From Seriola aureovittata (lineage: Eukaryota > Chordata > Actinopteri > Carangiformes > Carangidae): DNA of 64,000 bases. The translations under genes were made by a program, and so were the position numbers. The stretch's first letter is position 1, and each line of letters starts with the position of its first letter. Under the pieces are notes generated by a model. That model made no database searches and was not told the origin of the DNA. It saw only the letters and a program-made list of their open reading frames with translations. The stretch covers positions 9,214,001 to 9,278,000 of the forward strand of contig NC_079381.1 in assembly GCF_021018895.1 (NCBI RefSeq), written 5' to 3'. Of the stretch, positions 46,958 to 61,000 are shown one piece after another.

Positions 46958-47946
46958 AAAAAATAAATCTTTCACAGTGCATGGCAAACATATGCAGGCA
47001 TAAAAAGGTGTTGAAGTCAATCCAGAACTGAGAAAGTTACCTATGTCTTCACATCTTACTATGAATTGTTAATACTGTAACGCCTATCAGAAACAGTTAT
47101 GTGACGACTCGCAGCCTTGAGCTGCAACAAAATCAGACAAAGAAAATGGAAAAGTGCAGAATAGTGAAGTGACACCAGCACATGTGCGAGCGGTAAATGT
47201 TATAAAAAATAGTTTGGACTTTGAAACTTACAGCACCTTCAGTTGCATGTACAAACAACATTATCTACATTGTCTACCTGCTGACATTCAAGGTTTTGAA
47301 GAAGTAACACATCAGTGAGAAATGTCAGGTACCAGCTACTCTACAAACTCACATTTGATCTAACTCGAAATTCAGCGACATTAAACCTGACAATTTATAG
47401 TAACTGCAGTAAACATCTGTCTATGTTTCACTTCTGTGTTCAGCAACGGTTCCACAAATATAATGCTATCTTCAGCCATAGAGAAGTTACAACTAATCTT
47501 CTGAGGAATCACTACAAGACTACGTTCACGAAAAATTTATTTTTGCATAAGGGAACTAGTGGCGGTTGTTCTCATGTCATGCCATGGCAGAAACTGAAAT
47601 ACCTTGAAATGACAAAAGCAAACATCAGCCTAAGTAGCAATAATGGACTGTGTTTCCTTTGAGTAATGCCTTACACCTCCTACATAGCTGGGTAATGTCT
47701 TACAAATGAAACAGCACTACATCAAAAATGTGTTCAGTTCAGGTTGGTTCATTGAAATGACTTAATTTATATATTCTACAAACAATTTCTACAATTGTGC
47801 ACAATTTGCTCTTTTATAAAAAGTTCATAGTAGATCAGATGTACCTTATGACCACAAATGTCCCCTAGAGAGTAGACATGTGCCATGTATAGCCTTCACA
47901 CCAAGAATACACCTCTAAGGCACAGTTCTTCTTTGAATTACCTCCA

Positions 47947-49080
47947 TCAAACCCAGTACTGGTTGTCTTTAAGAGTTGTAGTAGGAGACGTAGATCCCAC
48001 AGAGGTCTTGAATCCTGCTGTAACAGCTTGGAGTGCATTACCACATGTTACATTATCTCTTTCAATACCTATTCCACCTCTAATATTCCCATCGCCACCT
48101 GCTCCATCAGCTTCAAATGGCCCCCAGAAGGTCATCCCAGGGGCCAGACTCCTCCTCCTGGGACTTATGGGTATCCGCGGTGAGGTAGGGCAGCTTGCAG
48201 GGCCAAGGGGGGTGACTACCACAGATGGCATCGCCACACTCCGCTCCGGCCGGCCCAGGTAAGGGCTGCCCTCGGTGGGTAGCTGCATTGCAGCGAGCTC
48301 CTGGATGAGCCGCATACGGGCCTTCTCCTTTCGGTGGCGGAACACCAGAATCAAACTCACGAGAATAATGACGAGGAGCAAACAGGCCAGCAGTGGCAGG
48401 ATAATGAGGAGGGGGTCGGAGGCAGGGCGAGGGAGGGCCTCCACGTGAACCAGGTGGGTGTCAGGAGGGTTAGCTGGACCGTGTTTTTCTAAGATAGAAG
48501 GAGGGTGCGGTTGTGGAGCGTGGCTGTGACCCCCTCCAGCTCCCTTTGGACCACTCCCTGATCTTCCTCCATGACTCCCACCGTGTGTGTGGTTCCCCCA
48601 GCGACCGTGAGGCCTCAACCTGTGCTGTGTCCTGTTGTGGTTTTTATGTGACAAAATGTGGGGGTGCAAACCCTCCTCAACCCTGCTGTGCGTTGTGGAT
48701 CCCCCTCGTCCACCTCCTCTTCCTCCTCCAGTAGTAGTCCTATTATGTGTCGGTAGACGGGTTGTGGTGTGTTCGCGACTTGCACCATCTGCTTTAGTTA
48801 CAGCACCCAGACCGTGATGCATCTGATGGTGGGGTAAGATGGTAAAATGAAGCTCACCCTTCGCTGGTTGGACATTACCGGCCCTCACCAGGAAGATGAA
48901 AGAATCATTGAGAGGTCTGGCGGGGGTGTGGCCTTGAGCTGTTGTGAGCGCTGATTTGTTATCATGGAGCTGGTTGTCGCCGTCACTGAGAGTCTCCTCG
49001 ATGGCGACTCGGCCTTGCACCACATCTCTGAACGTAAAAGACTTTAGGACCTCGGATGCTTGGTTAGGGTCATAGGTTAT
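47947..49080 (-). other. cspg4b: cspg4b last exon: stalk, transmembrane helix, cytoplasmic tail
   Basis: 378 codons including the stop. After the end of the last CSPG repeat comes a long His-, Gly- and Arg-rich stalk (about 48440-48830). A hydrophobic helix of about 25 residues follows (48341-48415, beginning LLIILPLLACLL). Then a basic stop-transfer FRHRKEKARMR and a 130-residue tail rich in Ser-Pro (TSPRIPISPRRRS), ending DNQYWV. The tail resembles human CSPG4 only at its PDZ end. Confidence 0.9.
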
Positions 49081-52000
49081 CTACATATATGCACACACAG
49101 GCACAGACACACAGCAGAGGAGAGAGTGAGCTGAAATTAGATGGTAAGAGTGTAAAGTCATAAACTACTATGGTTATTGAAGTGGTCCATTGTATACTGT
49201 GTAATCACCCTTGTAACTTTAAAGTAACTTTAAATCAGATACAGAACATTTGAACAGCAACTTAAGACAAGATGAAAATCTTGCTTTTGCTGACATGTGA
49301 TGGGTTAACTTCTCATCTTGCAACAGTGACATAGAAGTGTACCCCAAGGTGTCAGTGCATTATGAAATCACCAGTGGGTGTGGTTATAGAGCAGACTTCT
49401 GACACCGTACTACTTAGTGGTGATGGGTGTTGTCAGATTTTAAACTTTCAACCAGAGAGAATTATATGTAAATATTATATCTAAATGAATATGAAAAACA
49501 GCTGCATCTTCCTTGAAACTTTATCAAAACATTACCATGAACAGTCTTACCTTGACCAGTTTTCCATGTTTTGGTGGAGACAGAACCTCAAAGACCGGGT
49601 CAGCTCGAGTGATTCTCGCCAGTTCAGAGGCATCGATCATGGCTTTCCCCAATTTCACGGCGATACCACTGGGTACTCTGACCTGCTCCCTCAGGTAGAT
49701 CAGAGGCCGCACAGTTACCTTCACTGTCTGTGCTGTTACATTTCCGTAATCAACACCAGATGACGAGGCTGACACAGAGATTTGGAAGCTATCCTCCGAT
49801 TCGCTCAGATCAGTCATGTGATACACAACGCGACCGAACTGCAGGTCCTCGTGGCTGAAGGTCATGACCTCCTGGTCGTCAATAGCGATGCGTCCGTGGC
49901 GAGGGTGTGTGGCGACCGTGTAGGTGATCTTGGCCTGGCTGCGACCATTGGTCTGAGCTGCCAGCTGGTTGGTTGTGAGGACCACAGCACTCTTGCCTTG
50001 AACCAATGACAGGCCAGTGTTGTTCACCATGGAGACAGAAGGCTTAATCACCTCCAAACTAAACAGTTTGTAGAGTGGACGGTGATAACCATCGGTTACA
50101 TTGAAGTAGAAAACTCCTGTCAAGGGCTCACCCTGATGGAGGGAACAGAGGAATCAGAATATATTCATATCTCAAGCAGGTTTAACATCTCCACAAGTTC
50201 ATTTTCACACCACACAAAAATTAATGGAAATTAAGGGCTACCTGATATTAAATACAATTTGAAATCTATGATCTAGTTGACTTTAAGATACATCCATATG
50301 CCATTTTTTGTTATGTCAGAGTTGTGTCACCAATTTTTGAGACAAGGCTTTGGTGACAAATGATGTAGTGGGGAATTAACAAAAAGCAGATTTCAAAGCC
50401 CATATGTGTAGCATTTGAAGACGTTTGTCTTTGGCGACCCCTGGAGGCAGTATCAAGCCACACAGTGACAGACTGCTGCTTTCTCTACAAGCAGAATAAT
50501 GACATCAGAATAATTTGATGCTATATACTGAGCTGTATAGTCTCCATCATGCAGAGTCGCTCTTCACCTGCTGTATAAAGTGAAGCCGGCCATGGTTGAC
50601 ATCATACTGGGTGAAAGAGGTCACCGGCTCTGGTCTTTCCCCCAGTGTCAGGTAGCCATTGTTGGGCTTACTGATCACGAGGTAGTGCAGCTCCTCTGGA
50701 GGGGTGTCATGATCCTCAACCTGGACATGTAGATTGTCAAGGATTATATTTTATAAGACTGTTTGAAAAGAAAATGTCACCAAAAGTTAAACACTGATAC
50801 TCAAATATTGTTGCTAGTTTAATAAATCTCAGAAGGTAAAACAGTGTGTTCATACAAAAATCTTACTATTAACAAATAGTATAAAAATGCCTGCTCACAT
50901 TTACACCCGTTCACTTTGCACTGGCTCACCTGCAGATAGTCTGGACCAAACACAACTCTCTCTCCGACTACCACCTTCATACTCGGGGCTCTGCTCCTGA
51001 TGAGTGGCGGCTGGTCGTTGACTGGTGTCACCGTGATGTTGAACATCTCCGTCACTGCCAGGCTGTCTTTGACTCTGTGATCAGACACTGTGTCTAACGA
51101 CGAAAAGGAGGATGATGAAGCTGAATAGAGACGGGAAAAGGAGGAGGAGGAAGAGGAGGAATCCGAGGACAAAGCAGACGAGGAAGATGAGGGGGGGAGA
51201 TCCAAAGGAGCCACCCAAGCCCGGAAAGTGAAGCTGTCGGTCGTCGTCTCAGAGTCGTCGTGGATGTACATGATGCCAAGTTTATTCAGGGTGATCTGTG
51301 AGAAATCTGGTTGATCTCTGGGGAAGGATAAATATTTGAAGACAAAAAAAGTTTAAAAAAAAAGTTTAAACAAAGTTTGTTTAAATAAATTATCCAGAAA
51401 GTTTAATTTCCAAAAAGATCATTCTGGATATTTTTTTACTTTTTCCTCATTATCTAACCTATATGTATATTTACTTATTGGTAGAAATGTTGTCTAAATA
51501 TTTCTGTCTGCAATGTTTCTTTTATATGTTTAAAAATACAATATAGGGGAGACCGGATATGGTTGTAACATGGAGAGAGTTGTTACACCACCAATTCCAC
51601 CAAACAGGGATAATACAGGAATCATATGGTTATTTCAGTGTTTACCCACTTCCTGATCCCACATGGTGGTTGTCATGGCTGGAAACAGGCACATGCAGAT
51701 TCTACAGAGAAGAAACTGATTTTAAGGTAAGAAAGTAATTGTTTTGACCAAGACTATATTTTGTTTAGTACTCATATGACTTGTATTAGATTGGACTACC
51801 ACGGTAGTGGGGTAGGTTGTAACAAAGGAACACCATATAGTGACATCAACTCATGAGGTCCGTGATATTTTTGCAGAAGTTTGAATTGGTGCCATTTGTA
51901 GTAAACACATGTAGATAATTTTGCTTGTACTTTAATGAGAACTCTACCTCAAAAATTCAGTGAGTTCCAGGTGCTGAAGCAAAAAGTGTTACAACCACAC

Positions 52001-55000
52001 CCAGTCTCCCCTATATTATTTTGGGCGATAAATAAAAATGGATAGAGGCAGGTACGTCATTCTGTGGAGAAATGACAAATTTCAATGTTTTGTGGTTTCC
52101 TGGCCATATATAGAGACACCAAGAAATGAGCCCAGCACCTGGTGAGGTTATGTCCTCGGATAGACAGAGCCCCGTGACGTGGCAGAGAAATCACACGGTA
52201 TAGGACGTGGTGGTCTTTCCGTCGGGGCTCTGGAACTTTCCCCAGGAGATTGGAGGCATCGAGTTTAGACCTGTCAATCGTCACCCTTCCTCCCTCTGCC
52301 ACCACAGCACCTGAATGATAGAGGCAAATAGTGTGCTTATATATTCTTCCTCATGAAAGAGAAGAATAGATTCAGTGTGAATAAGATGGCGTTATCTTCC
52401 CAGAATGCATTCTACTTTAGCTGGAGATTCTGAAAATGGTAATATGCTGCTGTTTTCACAAGTTAAAACAATTCTGTAAATGCAAGAGATCTGAAACCAC
52501 CTGTTTCACAGATAAAAGAAAATAAGAATAATAAGGAACTTTACAAAGATTATCCTGGGAAAACCTTTTTTCACCTGTTCGTAAGTTATAAACACAAGAT
52601 TCACGCTGATTTTAACAGTACAGTACCTGCGTTGTTTAGTAGTCTGGTCTTGTGTTGAGGGTGGTCATGATGTTCGTTGGCCTGGTAGGAGATTAAGAAG
52701 GTGAAGGTGTGTGGAGGAAGGAAAGCAGGAGGAGAAGACACAGTGAAAGAGAAATAGTCTGCAGCCGACCATCCCACTGACTCCGGCTTGTTCTGATCGT
52801 AAAGGATGACTCCATCATTCACCTGAGAGACAGTGACATGAAGAAATCTGTAAATAACAGATTGCCTTTGGTGCAGAGACAGACAAATGACAAATGACAA
52901 ATGCATATGCATGCAGTATATACATCTCCTACCATGCTTTGTGTGAATGTAGAAATGTTTTGTGTAGAGTTGTCAGGCATACGTCGGACCAGGCGGCCAA
53001 GTTTAGGAGGAGCAGTCACTGTAAACACTACAGAGTGGTTTCTTCTGATATCGCTGACGTCATTGGTTACCACCTGAAGCTCCTGCTCAGAGATTGGTGT
53101 CACCGAGCCTTTAAAGGTAACGAAGACACAGTGAGAGGAGGCAGTGAATATCCCTGATTGACTGTGGTATCTGTGGACATCTCCCTGCTTGCAAACTGCC
53201 ACAAAAGGACAGACTAAGACATGAAATTAATGAATGCATAGGCAAGTGAGTGGCTTTTTGGTGAATTTTTAGAAGCATTTTAAAACATATCATCCTCCAG
53301 GAATGATTTACCAAACAAATACTTCACCCTCCTTTGAGCTGTATGTGGTTTCAGCTTGGGACAATCAGGGTAATTAGTTTAAACTGGTGTGCAGACATGA
53401 CTGCAAACAATACAAATTGCATTAATCTTAAAGGGGCATTGTCGCTTGGCAAACACTTCAGCCATTATGTGTTTACAATACAAGAGGTTATCATACGCCC
53501 TCTGAGCAGCATTACTTCTTCATGGCAGACTGGACGCTACAGTGACTTGTTATCGGAGAGTGACAAGGCAGGCCGGCCGGGGCTGGCTGGTTAGCATGCT
53601 AACTTCAGTAGAGGAAAAGAAATGATAGAAATAAAGAGGTTTCCTCTTCAGTTATCATTTGATAAATAACCAAGTGGAGTAAGGTGAAGCAACAAAGAAT
53701 ACCCTTAGTCCCCTAAATAATCTCATGATCCTGGAGAACCTCCAGGGATTTGAACCAGGATGTTTTATTGTAGCTGAGTGAGCTGTTGTACCTGGATACA
53801 CCTCCATTGGATGGTTTTTGTGCATGGTGAGGACCAGAGAGTGGGCAGTCGTGCTGAAGATTTGACGAGGGGCGAAGTTAACACCATCATTCACCTGGAA
53901 GTGAAAGCCACCCGACGATGCACCTACACAAGAAGAGAGGGCAAAGGTCATTCTTTCTTCCAGCCATTCTTTTGTTTATTCCAGACTCATCTTTTACCCA
54001 AGAGGCCCTTAAAAATGACACATTTCAGTACAAAATACACTCTACCTCCATCTAAAAACTAACTTTAATCTGCCCAGCTCCTGCTTAGCTCACCACTGTG
54101 CACAAACACCAGCTGTCCACTTTGTATGTAATTCTGGGTGAAGTTCAGGATGTGTCTGGAGGGGGCGCTCTTCAGGGCCAGGTGGCCGTTGCTGGGTGGT
54201 GTGACAACAAACTCCAGCCCCTCGGACGGTGTGTCAGAGTCCTCTGCACTGAGATCATTTGTGGTGATTTCTGTCACTGAACCCACCCACACCTGAGGAA
54301 ACAAGAGGAAAGACGGAAGGAAAAGACAGGAAGGCTATTAAACTTAGCTATTAAAAGATTAGTTGGACATTTTCAGCAACATGCTTATTTGCTTTGTTGC
54401 AGAGAGTTAGTTGACAACATTGATTCCACTCTCATGTCTGTACACTAAATATGAAGCCACAGCGTAGAGCTAGAGCCAGGGGAAAAAAAAACAAATTTGA
54501 TAAGAAAGAGAGTTGTGAACACATGGTATTGTTAATTATCAGCAAGAATATAAAATGATACCCATAAATTTGCTAACTAATAATATAGACAGCACAGTAT
54601 ATCATGTCTGTTTCAGCATAATTGCCTGTTTCCCTGAGAAATCCTTTGCAATAAAACAAGACCCCCTTAGTGATTTTGTGATTTCAGAAGTCCGTTCATT
54701 TCCCACCTTCAGACCCCGGTTGGTTGTAACGACAGGAGTCTCATCATTGACGGGTGTGACACTGATGTGAACAGTGCAGGGCAGACTGTGCTTCCTGATT
54801 TCTGTCTGATTGGCCACGATGGTGAAGTTATCTCTCTGTGTGTCGCTGCCGTCGTGGATATAGGAGATGTACTCACGTTCCACCTGGAAAAAAGTGTTGG
54901 GCGGAGGAGATTCATGTATAAAGATTGATTCTAACATGGCACTATGTGTCATCTTTCAGAGATGTGTCTGATTCAATTTGAAAAAAAAGATACTGTGTGT

Positions 55001-58000
55001 GATCTCTAAACAATTGTGAGGCTAAAAGTTCCTTCTCTTGATATACACTTGTGTAAAAAGGTTTATTAAGTTTTTTTAACATATAAAATACATATTGTGT
55101 GCTCAGTCAAACCTCAGTATGTGTGAAAGCAGTGATGGGCATCCCCGGTATCCGGCTGTGCTCCAAGTGTCCGTGTCGTGGTGGATCGATCACTTGATAC
55201 AGGAAGTTCATGTCTGAGAAGTGATGATTGGCAACCTTAATTATGTCACAAGTCAACGGCAGGGATGACCCCTCATCCAGGGTCAAGTCAGACACCTGCA
55301 GAAACGACCAACAGAAGAAAGTTCTGACTGACTGTTTTATTTTGGAGGGTCACTTGGATCTCCTGGAAAGTCGACTGACAAATCAGTAAATTTCTTTCCA
55401 TTTTCATGCAACTGTTGCCTTTTACAACATGTAGACATAGATGCTGTACCTGTAGAGGGAGCAGGATAGGAATGATATCGATCTCCAGCCTGATAGGTCC
55501 GACCTTTGTGACCCCGTTGGTTGCCTCCAACAGAACAGAGTCGTTGGTGCTTCCTGTGGACTGCTGATGGTAGACGATCAATCCCTGGTTCAGGTCGTCC
55601 TGGGTGAAGGAGGTTGTCTGCTGCTCTCTGATGCCCTGCAGGAAGCAACAGAGAGGACAGACTCATCAAATGCTTTTTCTGTGCGACTCTTTTGACGCTT
55701 AAATGCTTGAGTGTACAACTTGTGGCCACGAGGACATTCCAGTTATACTAAACGTTTATCACTTGAAACATAAAGCTCCAAAAAAAATTGTTATTTTACA
55801 GTCAAATAATGAACATAAAAAGGGGTCACTTGCAGTGACAAACACCTCAGTTATCTCCCAACTCTGCATTCCTATTTTTGGTTTTGGGACCGACAGTCCC
55901 TTGTTTTCTGCATCAGGACAACAAAAGCGCTCCAATGAATCCACACATAGCTGTAAAGTTGGCTGTACCTGATAGAGGTGCTGCTGTTCTCCATTGTTGT
56001 TCAGGTGCTTGTTGATATGGGAGAACCTCTGAAGAAAACCCAGGGTGGGAGGACTTTGGACAGTAAAAATGATCTCTGAGGGCTGGCTGTCCTCGTGGAC
56101 CACCTGGTGAAAAGAATACATAAGAACATATTTGCAAATACGATGGAAATATGCCAGGTTCATTATTACAGGCCTCATTATTAAACAACAGGAAGATGAT
56201 ACAGCATGTACTGTAGAAGATACGAAGGACAAACCGTACATTACCGTACAATAACAACAGGAATAAACTATAGACCAACAGTGGGTGACCTGTATGGAAC
56301 AATATACATATCAAAATGGACACTATCGATAAAATTCTATCTGTTTGGGTCTGGAAAATCTACATTAAAGGAAGTCAAAGTGGAGCTGTCATTTTCAGCT
56401 CAAGTATTTCAAAATCATTCAAGGAGAAATCTGACTCAGTTTATGACTTGCTGTGTTAACTTGAAAAATGTTAAGTACATAAAAAGCCCACATAGGCTAG
56501 ACCCTGATATACTGTCCAGTATGTGAGCATGTGAGCGACTTATATGCAACAACTAGAGTCTAGAAAGTGAGTTTTGATAGCCTGTATATCTCAATCTGTT
56601 AAAGTAATTAGTGGGTGAGTCTTTTACTGTGTTATGATTATTGACTTGCCTCTAAATGTTCTCTGCTTATGGAGACATTCTGTCCTTCTGCCACCACCAC
56701 TGGACGGTTGCTTATGACCGTTGGCGGCCTCTGATGGCTCTCCAGGAATATTTTTACCGGCACTCCGATGTCCAGATGCACCTCCCTCCTCCCTCTGTCC
56801 TGTTGCCTCTCTGTGCTTTTCTCCCTTGCTCTTGCCGTCACATTAAACCAATCTGACAATTCATGGCTGCCATCATGAAGATATGCCAGGCGCCCTGCCA
56901 CCAGGTCCCGCTGGGTGAATATTGAAATTGCATCTGCTTCTTTTACAGCGTCTTGATCTCCATCACTAAAGCAGAGCACACCGTGTTTAGGTGGAAGGAA
57001 GACCTCGAATGTCACTTCCTGTGGGTCTCGTATGTCAAGGTTGCTGAAGACGCTGAGGTTAGTGGAGGTCAGGGTGGTGATTCCACCTCGCTGGACCATG
57101 AGGCCTGTGTTGTTCTCCACCTGTAAGTAAGGATCCTGGGCCATCACCTGTAACAGCCAGTTACACATCAGAGACAGAAAATAATAATAACAGCAGTCAG
57201 TGAACACATAACATCATAGGCTTACTTCTTTTGATACTCAAATGCCTTTTGATATTTAATTACTAGGAAATAATTTGTAGAGAAAAATATAACCATCACA
57301 CACACAATTTAAACTGCTGATAAATAACATGAAAATATAAATATGGCACAATCACAACTTGAAGACTTAATGTTCATTGCTTATACTGTATATTTCCTTA
57401 TTATGCATACTGCTTGACTTTTTCATTTCCTTTGTTTAACAGCTCATTTAATTTAACATGTGTTCTGTAGTACAACAGTTGAAAATTAGCCACTTGGCTA
57501 ACACTGGCAATGTTTACAGTGATGCTGACTGAGTTTCACCAGAAAAGTATAAATAAATGAATAAATCCATAAAATGCATTAAATGTGAAGACATTATAAT
57601 CACCTCAAGCAGTGTGGAAACATAATGTTTGCCATCTGATACGAAAAGCACAAAACGTCCGAAACTCACTCCTCTGTGGACAAACAACACTTTTTTCTGA
57701 GAGAAGAGAGGAGAAGAGAAGAGGAGATGATGAAAGGAACGGAGAAAAGAATCAGCATGGTTAAAATGAATAAACACATTTAACTAAAATCTTATTCCAG
57801 CAGAGTATCCAGCATGGAAAATTTAAAATGCAGAAATTAAAACAAATCAAATGAAGAAATACATTTAAATGCAATACACATTGATATTTGTATTTCCTTT
57901 TTATGTCATAATTAAATGAAAAACATACTGTATTACAAGGACAATAACTTTGTTTTCTGTGTTGTGATTTGATTTAATGTGGCATGGAAAACTCATGTTA

Positions 58001-61000
58001 TAATGAAAAATAATGTATTCCATTATTAAAGACAAAAAGCTAAATAACTGTCCTTTTAACAAATGTTTTTCATTGAGTTAAGTAACAGTAAATGCATACA
58101 GATGCATTGTTTTTGCACACTTATTAAGGGACACAAGGGGGTCATTGATGTCATGACACTGGATCTGAATAGTAAAACAGCAAATATATACTGTATATCT
58201 TTAATTTAGTGATTCTAAATATTCTATCACCTGGATGATGGAGAATCTCAGATAAATCGTGCGCACCTGCTCGAGGTCCCGCTGTGTGAACTCGTACAGC
58301 TTGTGACTGGGGTCACCGGCCAGGACCAGCTCTCCCATGGGAATCCCCCTCCGTGTGTACACCAACCAGTTGTCCTCAAAGTCAGAATCATCGTCCCGGT
58401 AGCGAAGGTCGTTCAACGTCACCAACCTCTGGCCATCGCGGGCCACGTGGAAAACTTTATCAACGACCCTGACAGGTCTCTGATCATTGACAAGCTGCAC
58501 GGAGATATTAAAGGTGTGCTCGGCTGTGTTTCTGTCCTCCTTCTTGCTGGTGTGTTTATGCGGTTTGTAAACCACGATTTGAAACGTAAAAGAATCCTGT
58601 TTGGTCTCGCTGTCATCATGAACATACATAATCCTCTCCTCCATGATATCCTGATTTGTGAAGCTTACAATGTTGTCATTAATGGATGTTGAGTTGGAGA
58701 GATTGATCTTTCTGATCTGTCCACGCTTGGGGCTCACCGTGATGCTGTACTGGACCTCTCGGTTACTTGCTGTCTGAGTGAACAAGATGTCTTTGGTAAT
58801 GACTTTACTCCCTCCTTCCAGTATTGAAAGGCCTTTGTTTACAATGGTGAAGGCTGTTGACTCGGTTTTGATGTTGATTCTGAAGTCGTAACTTGTCGAG
58901 TTGGCGTGTGTTGAAAATACCTGAAAGCTTAATGTGTCTCTTGTGTCATCGAGTACCCTGTTGAGCAGCTCGTACTTCAGCAAACCATTTGTAATATTCT
59001 TCTGGCTGAAGGTTGAGTTCTTTTGTAGAACTTTGTCGTCGAGGAACAGCTGACCTTTCTTTGGTACTGTACGGAGCCTGAAAAAGAGGTTGCTCTCATT
59101 GAGTTTGACACCCTTTGAAACTACATGGAGGTCCTCAGGAGTGACAACAGCCGACTGAACACCATTGACCTCCATCTTGCTTCGTGTGACCTTGAAGTGG
59201 ATCCAGCGAACCACAATAGGGAAAATAATCTCCTCGGTAGCCAGTGAATTGATGCTGATTTTACATTTGAACTGATCAGTGACATTGTTTTGAGTCTGAA
59301 GGCCATGGTAAGTGCTGAGGTATCGGATCCGTTCTTTTTCTAAAAGTTTCTGAGAGAACGAGGTTGTAAGTTTCCAGTCGCCACTTGAGTGCAACCGCTG
59401 GAGCTCACCATATCGTGGTGGCTCTGTTATGTCGTATCGGATTTCCGCTGCCTGATCAGCCACATTTACTTGTACTGCGAGATGGTTGGTGGTGATGATG
59501 GAAGCCTCGCCTTGGTTCACATCCAGTCCTGTTTTATTCACCAGTTTGTGTTCGAGTGCCACTGCCATGATCCGCAAAACTACTGTGTTGCTCAACTGTA
59601 GAATGAATAGGGAAGAAGGAAACACCAGAGGTGAGGTGAGGTGAGGAAGATGAATGAAGAAGAACAAAGAGATGAGAGTAAACAACAGATAAGGTTAGAA
59701 AAGTGTGAGAAAGGGAAACAAGAGATGACGTGAGACAATAAAGGAGAGGAGACCAAGCAAGTGAAGAAAGATGAAAGAAAGGGACACGAGAAGAGGAAGC
59801 AAAGGATGAGACAAGGCAACATTATAAGCGGAGAGGTAATAGGAAAAAAGAGAGTCATTGAAAAAGTAACAAGCCATATATTTCCATTAATCAAGGTTTT
59901 GACACTGATAGTTCACTGCTATAACTGGCATAATGGCAACAGATACATGCAAGTCTCCATAGGTTTATTCCACTTTGGGAGAGATAACATCACGTACCTT
60001 CTGCCCGTCGCTGACCCTGAGTGGCAGCCTCGAGGTGGAAACCCCAGTGTGGACAAAGTTGATCTTACTGTCCTCCAGATCATGTAGGGAGAACAAGTTA
60101 ATGGCCCTGGAAGATAGATAAAACCCTGTTAACTTCCACGTTCTGTTCTGTTTTAATAGCTGCAGCATCAACAACTCTTTGTTCTGCCAAAACCTTTTTC
60201 AGGCATCTTTTGTTTTCTGTCTCTGTTGTTACATATACACAAACAGCCACTTCCCTAATAGACTTCAATGATTGCTTTTAAGAAGACTTGTGAGGCACTG
60301 TAAAGCCTCACAAGCCATAGCAACAACCTGCCGGGGTAATCCTGGTGCTCAAGGTGTCCAGCCTCAGTGTTGAGGTTTCCAAGGGAGCTGAACACCAGCT
60401 CTACAGGACTGCTGTCCGGGTCTGACACTCTCAGCACATCTGTTGTTAGCTGGGGACATTGTGGGTGTATTAGTATTTTCATTTTCTTATGCTCAGTTAA
60501 CACAAATATTCATACCAACCATCATTCCACTGTGCCTACCTGTCGTTTGGACTTCTTGAGCAGGGTAAAAAGGTTTCCCTCTGGGAGGCTGAGCACAGGG
60601 GCATCATTAACAGGACTGATGCTAATATCAAACCGGTGAAGACGGTTGCTCCTCAGAAACACAGGAAGCTCCTTTTTATTGTTGGAGAAGGCTGAAAACA
60701 TGAAAAAGTCACTCTGGTCCTCTGACCCACTGTGAACGTACATCACCCGGCCCTGCCATAGGTCAAGCATACTGAAAGTCCGGTCCTTCTCCTCGGTTCC
60801 TAATGTGATAGTTCTTTCTTGCCCCTCATCGAGCATCCCATCAGGGTCTGGTCTGAGGTCCAGCCGGAGCTGGCCGTGAACAGGCTGCTCCTCAATGCGG
60901 AACATCAACTGGGAAGGATGGATGCCCAATTTCCGAAAATCCAGATTCACCTGGAAGGGAGTACAAATAGGAACAGATTAATACTACATCGCTCCATATT

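Noticed and set aside
47315..47662. 115-codon plus-strand frame antisense to the cspg4b 3' UTR
   Set aside because: No family resemblance and no splice or start context; likely chance.
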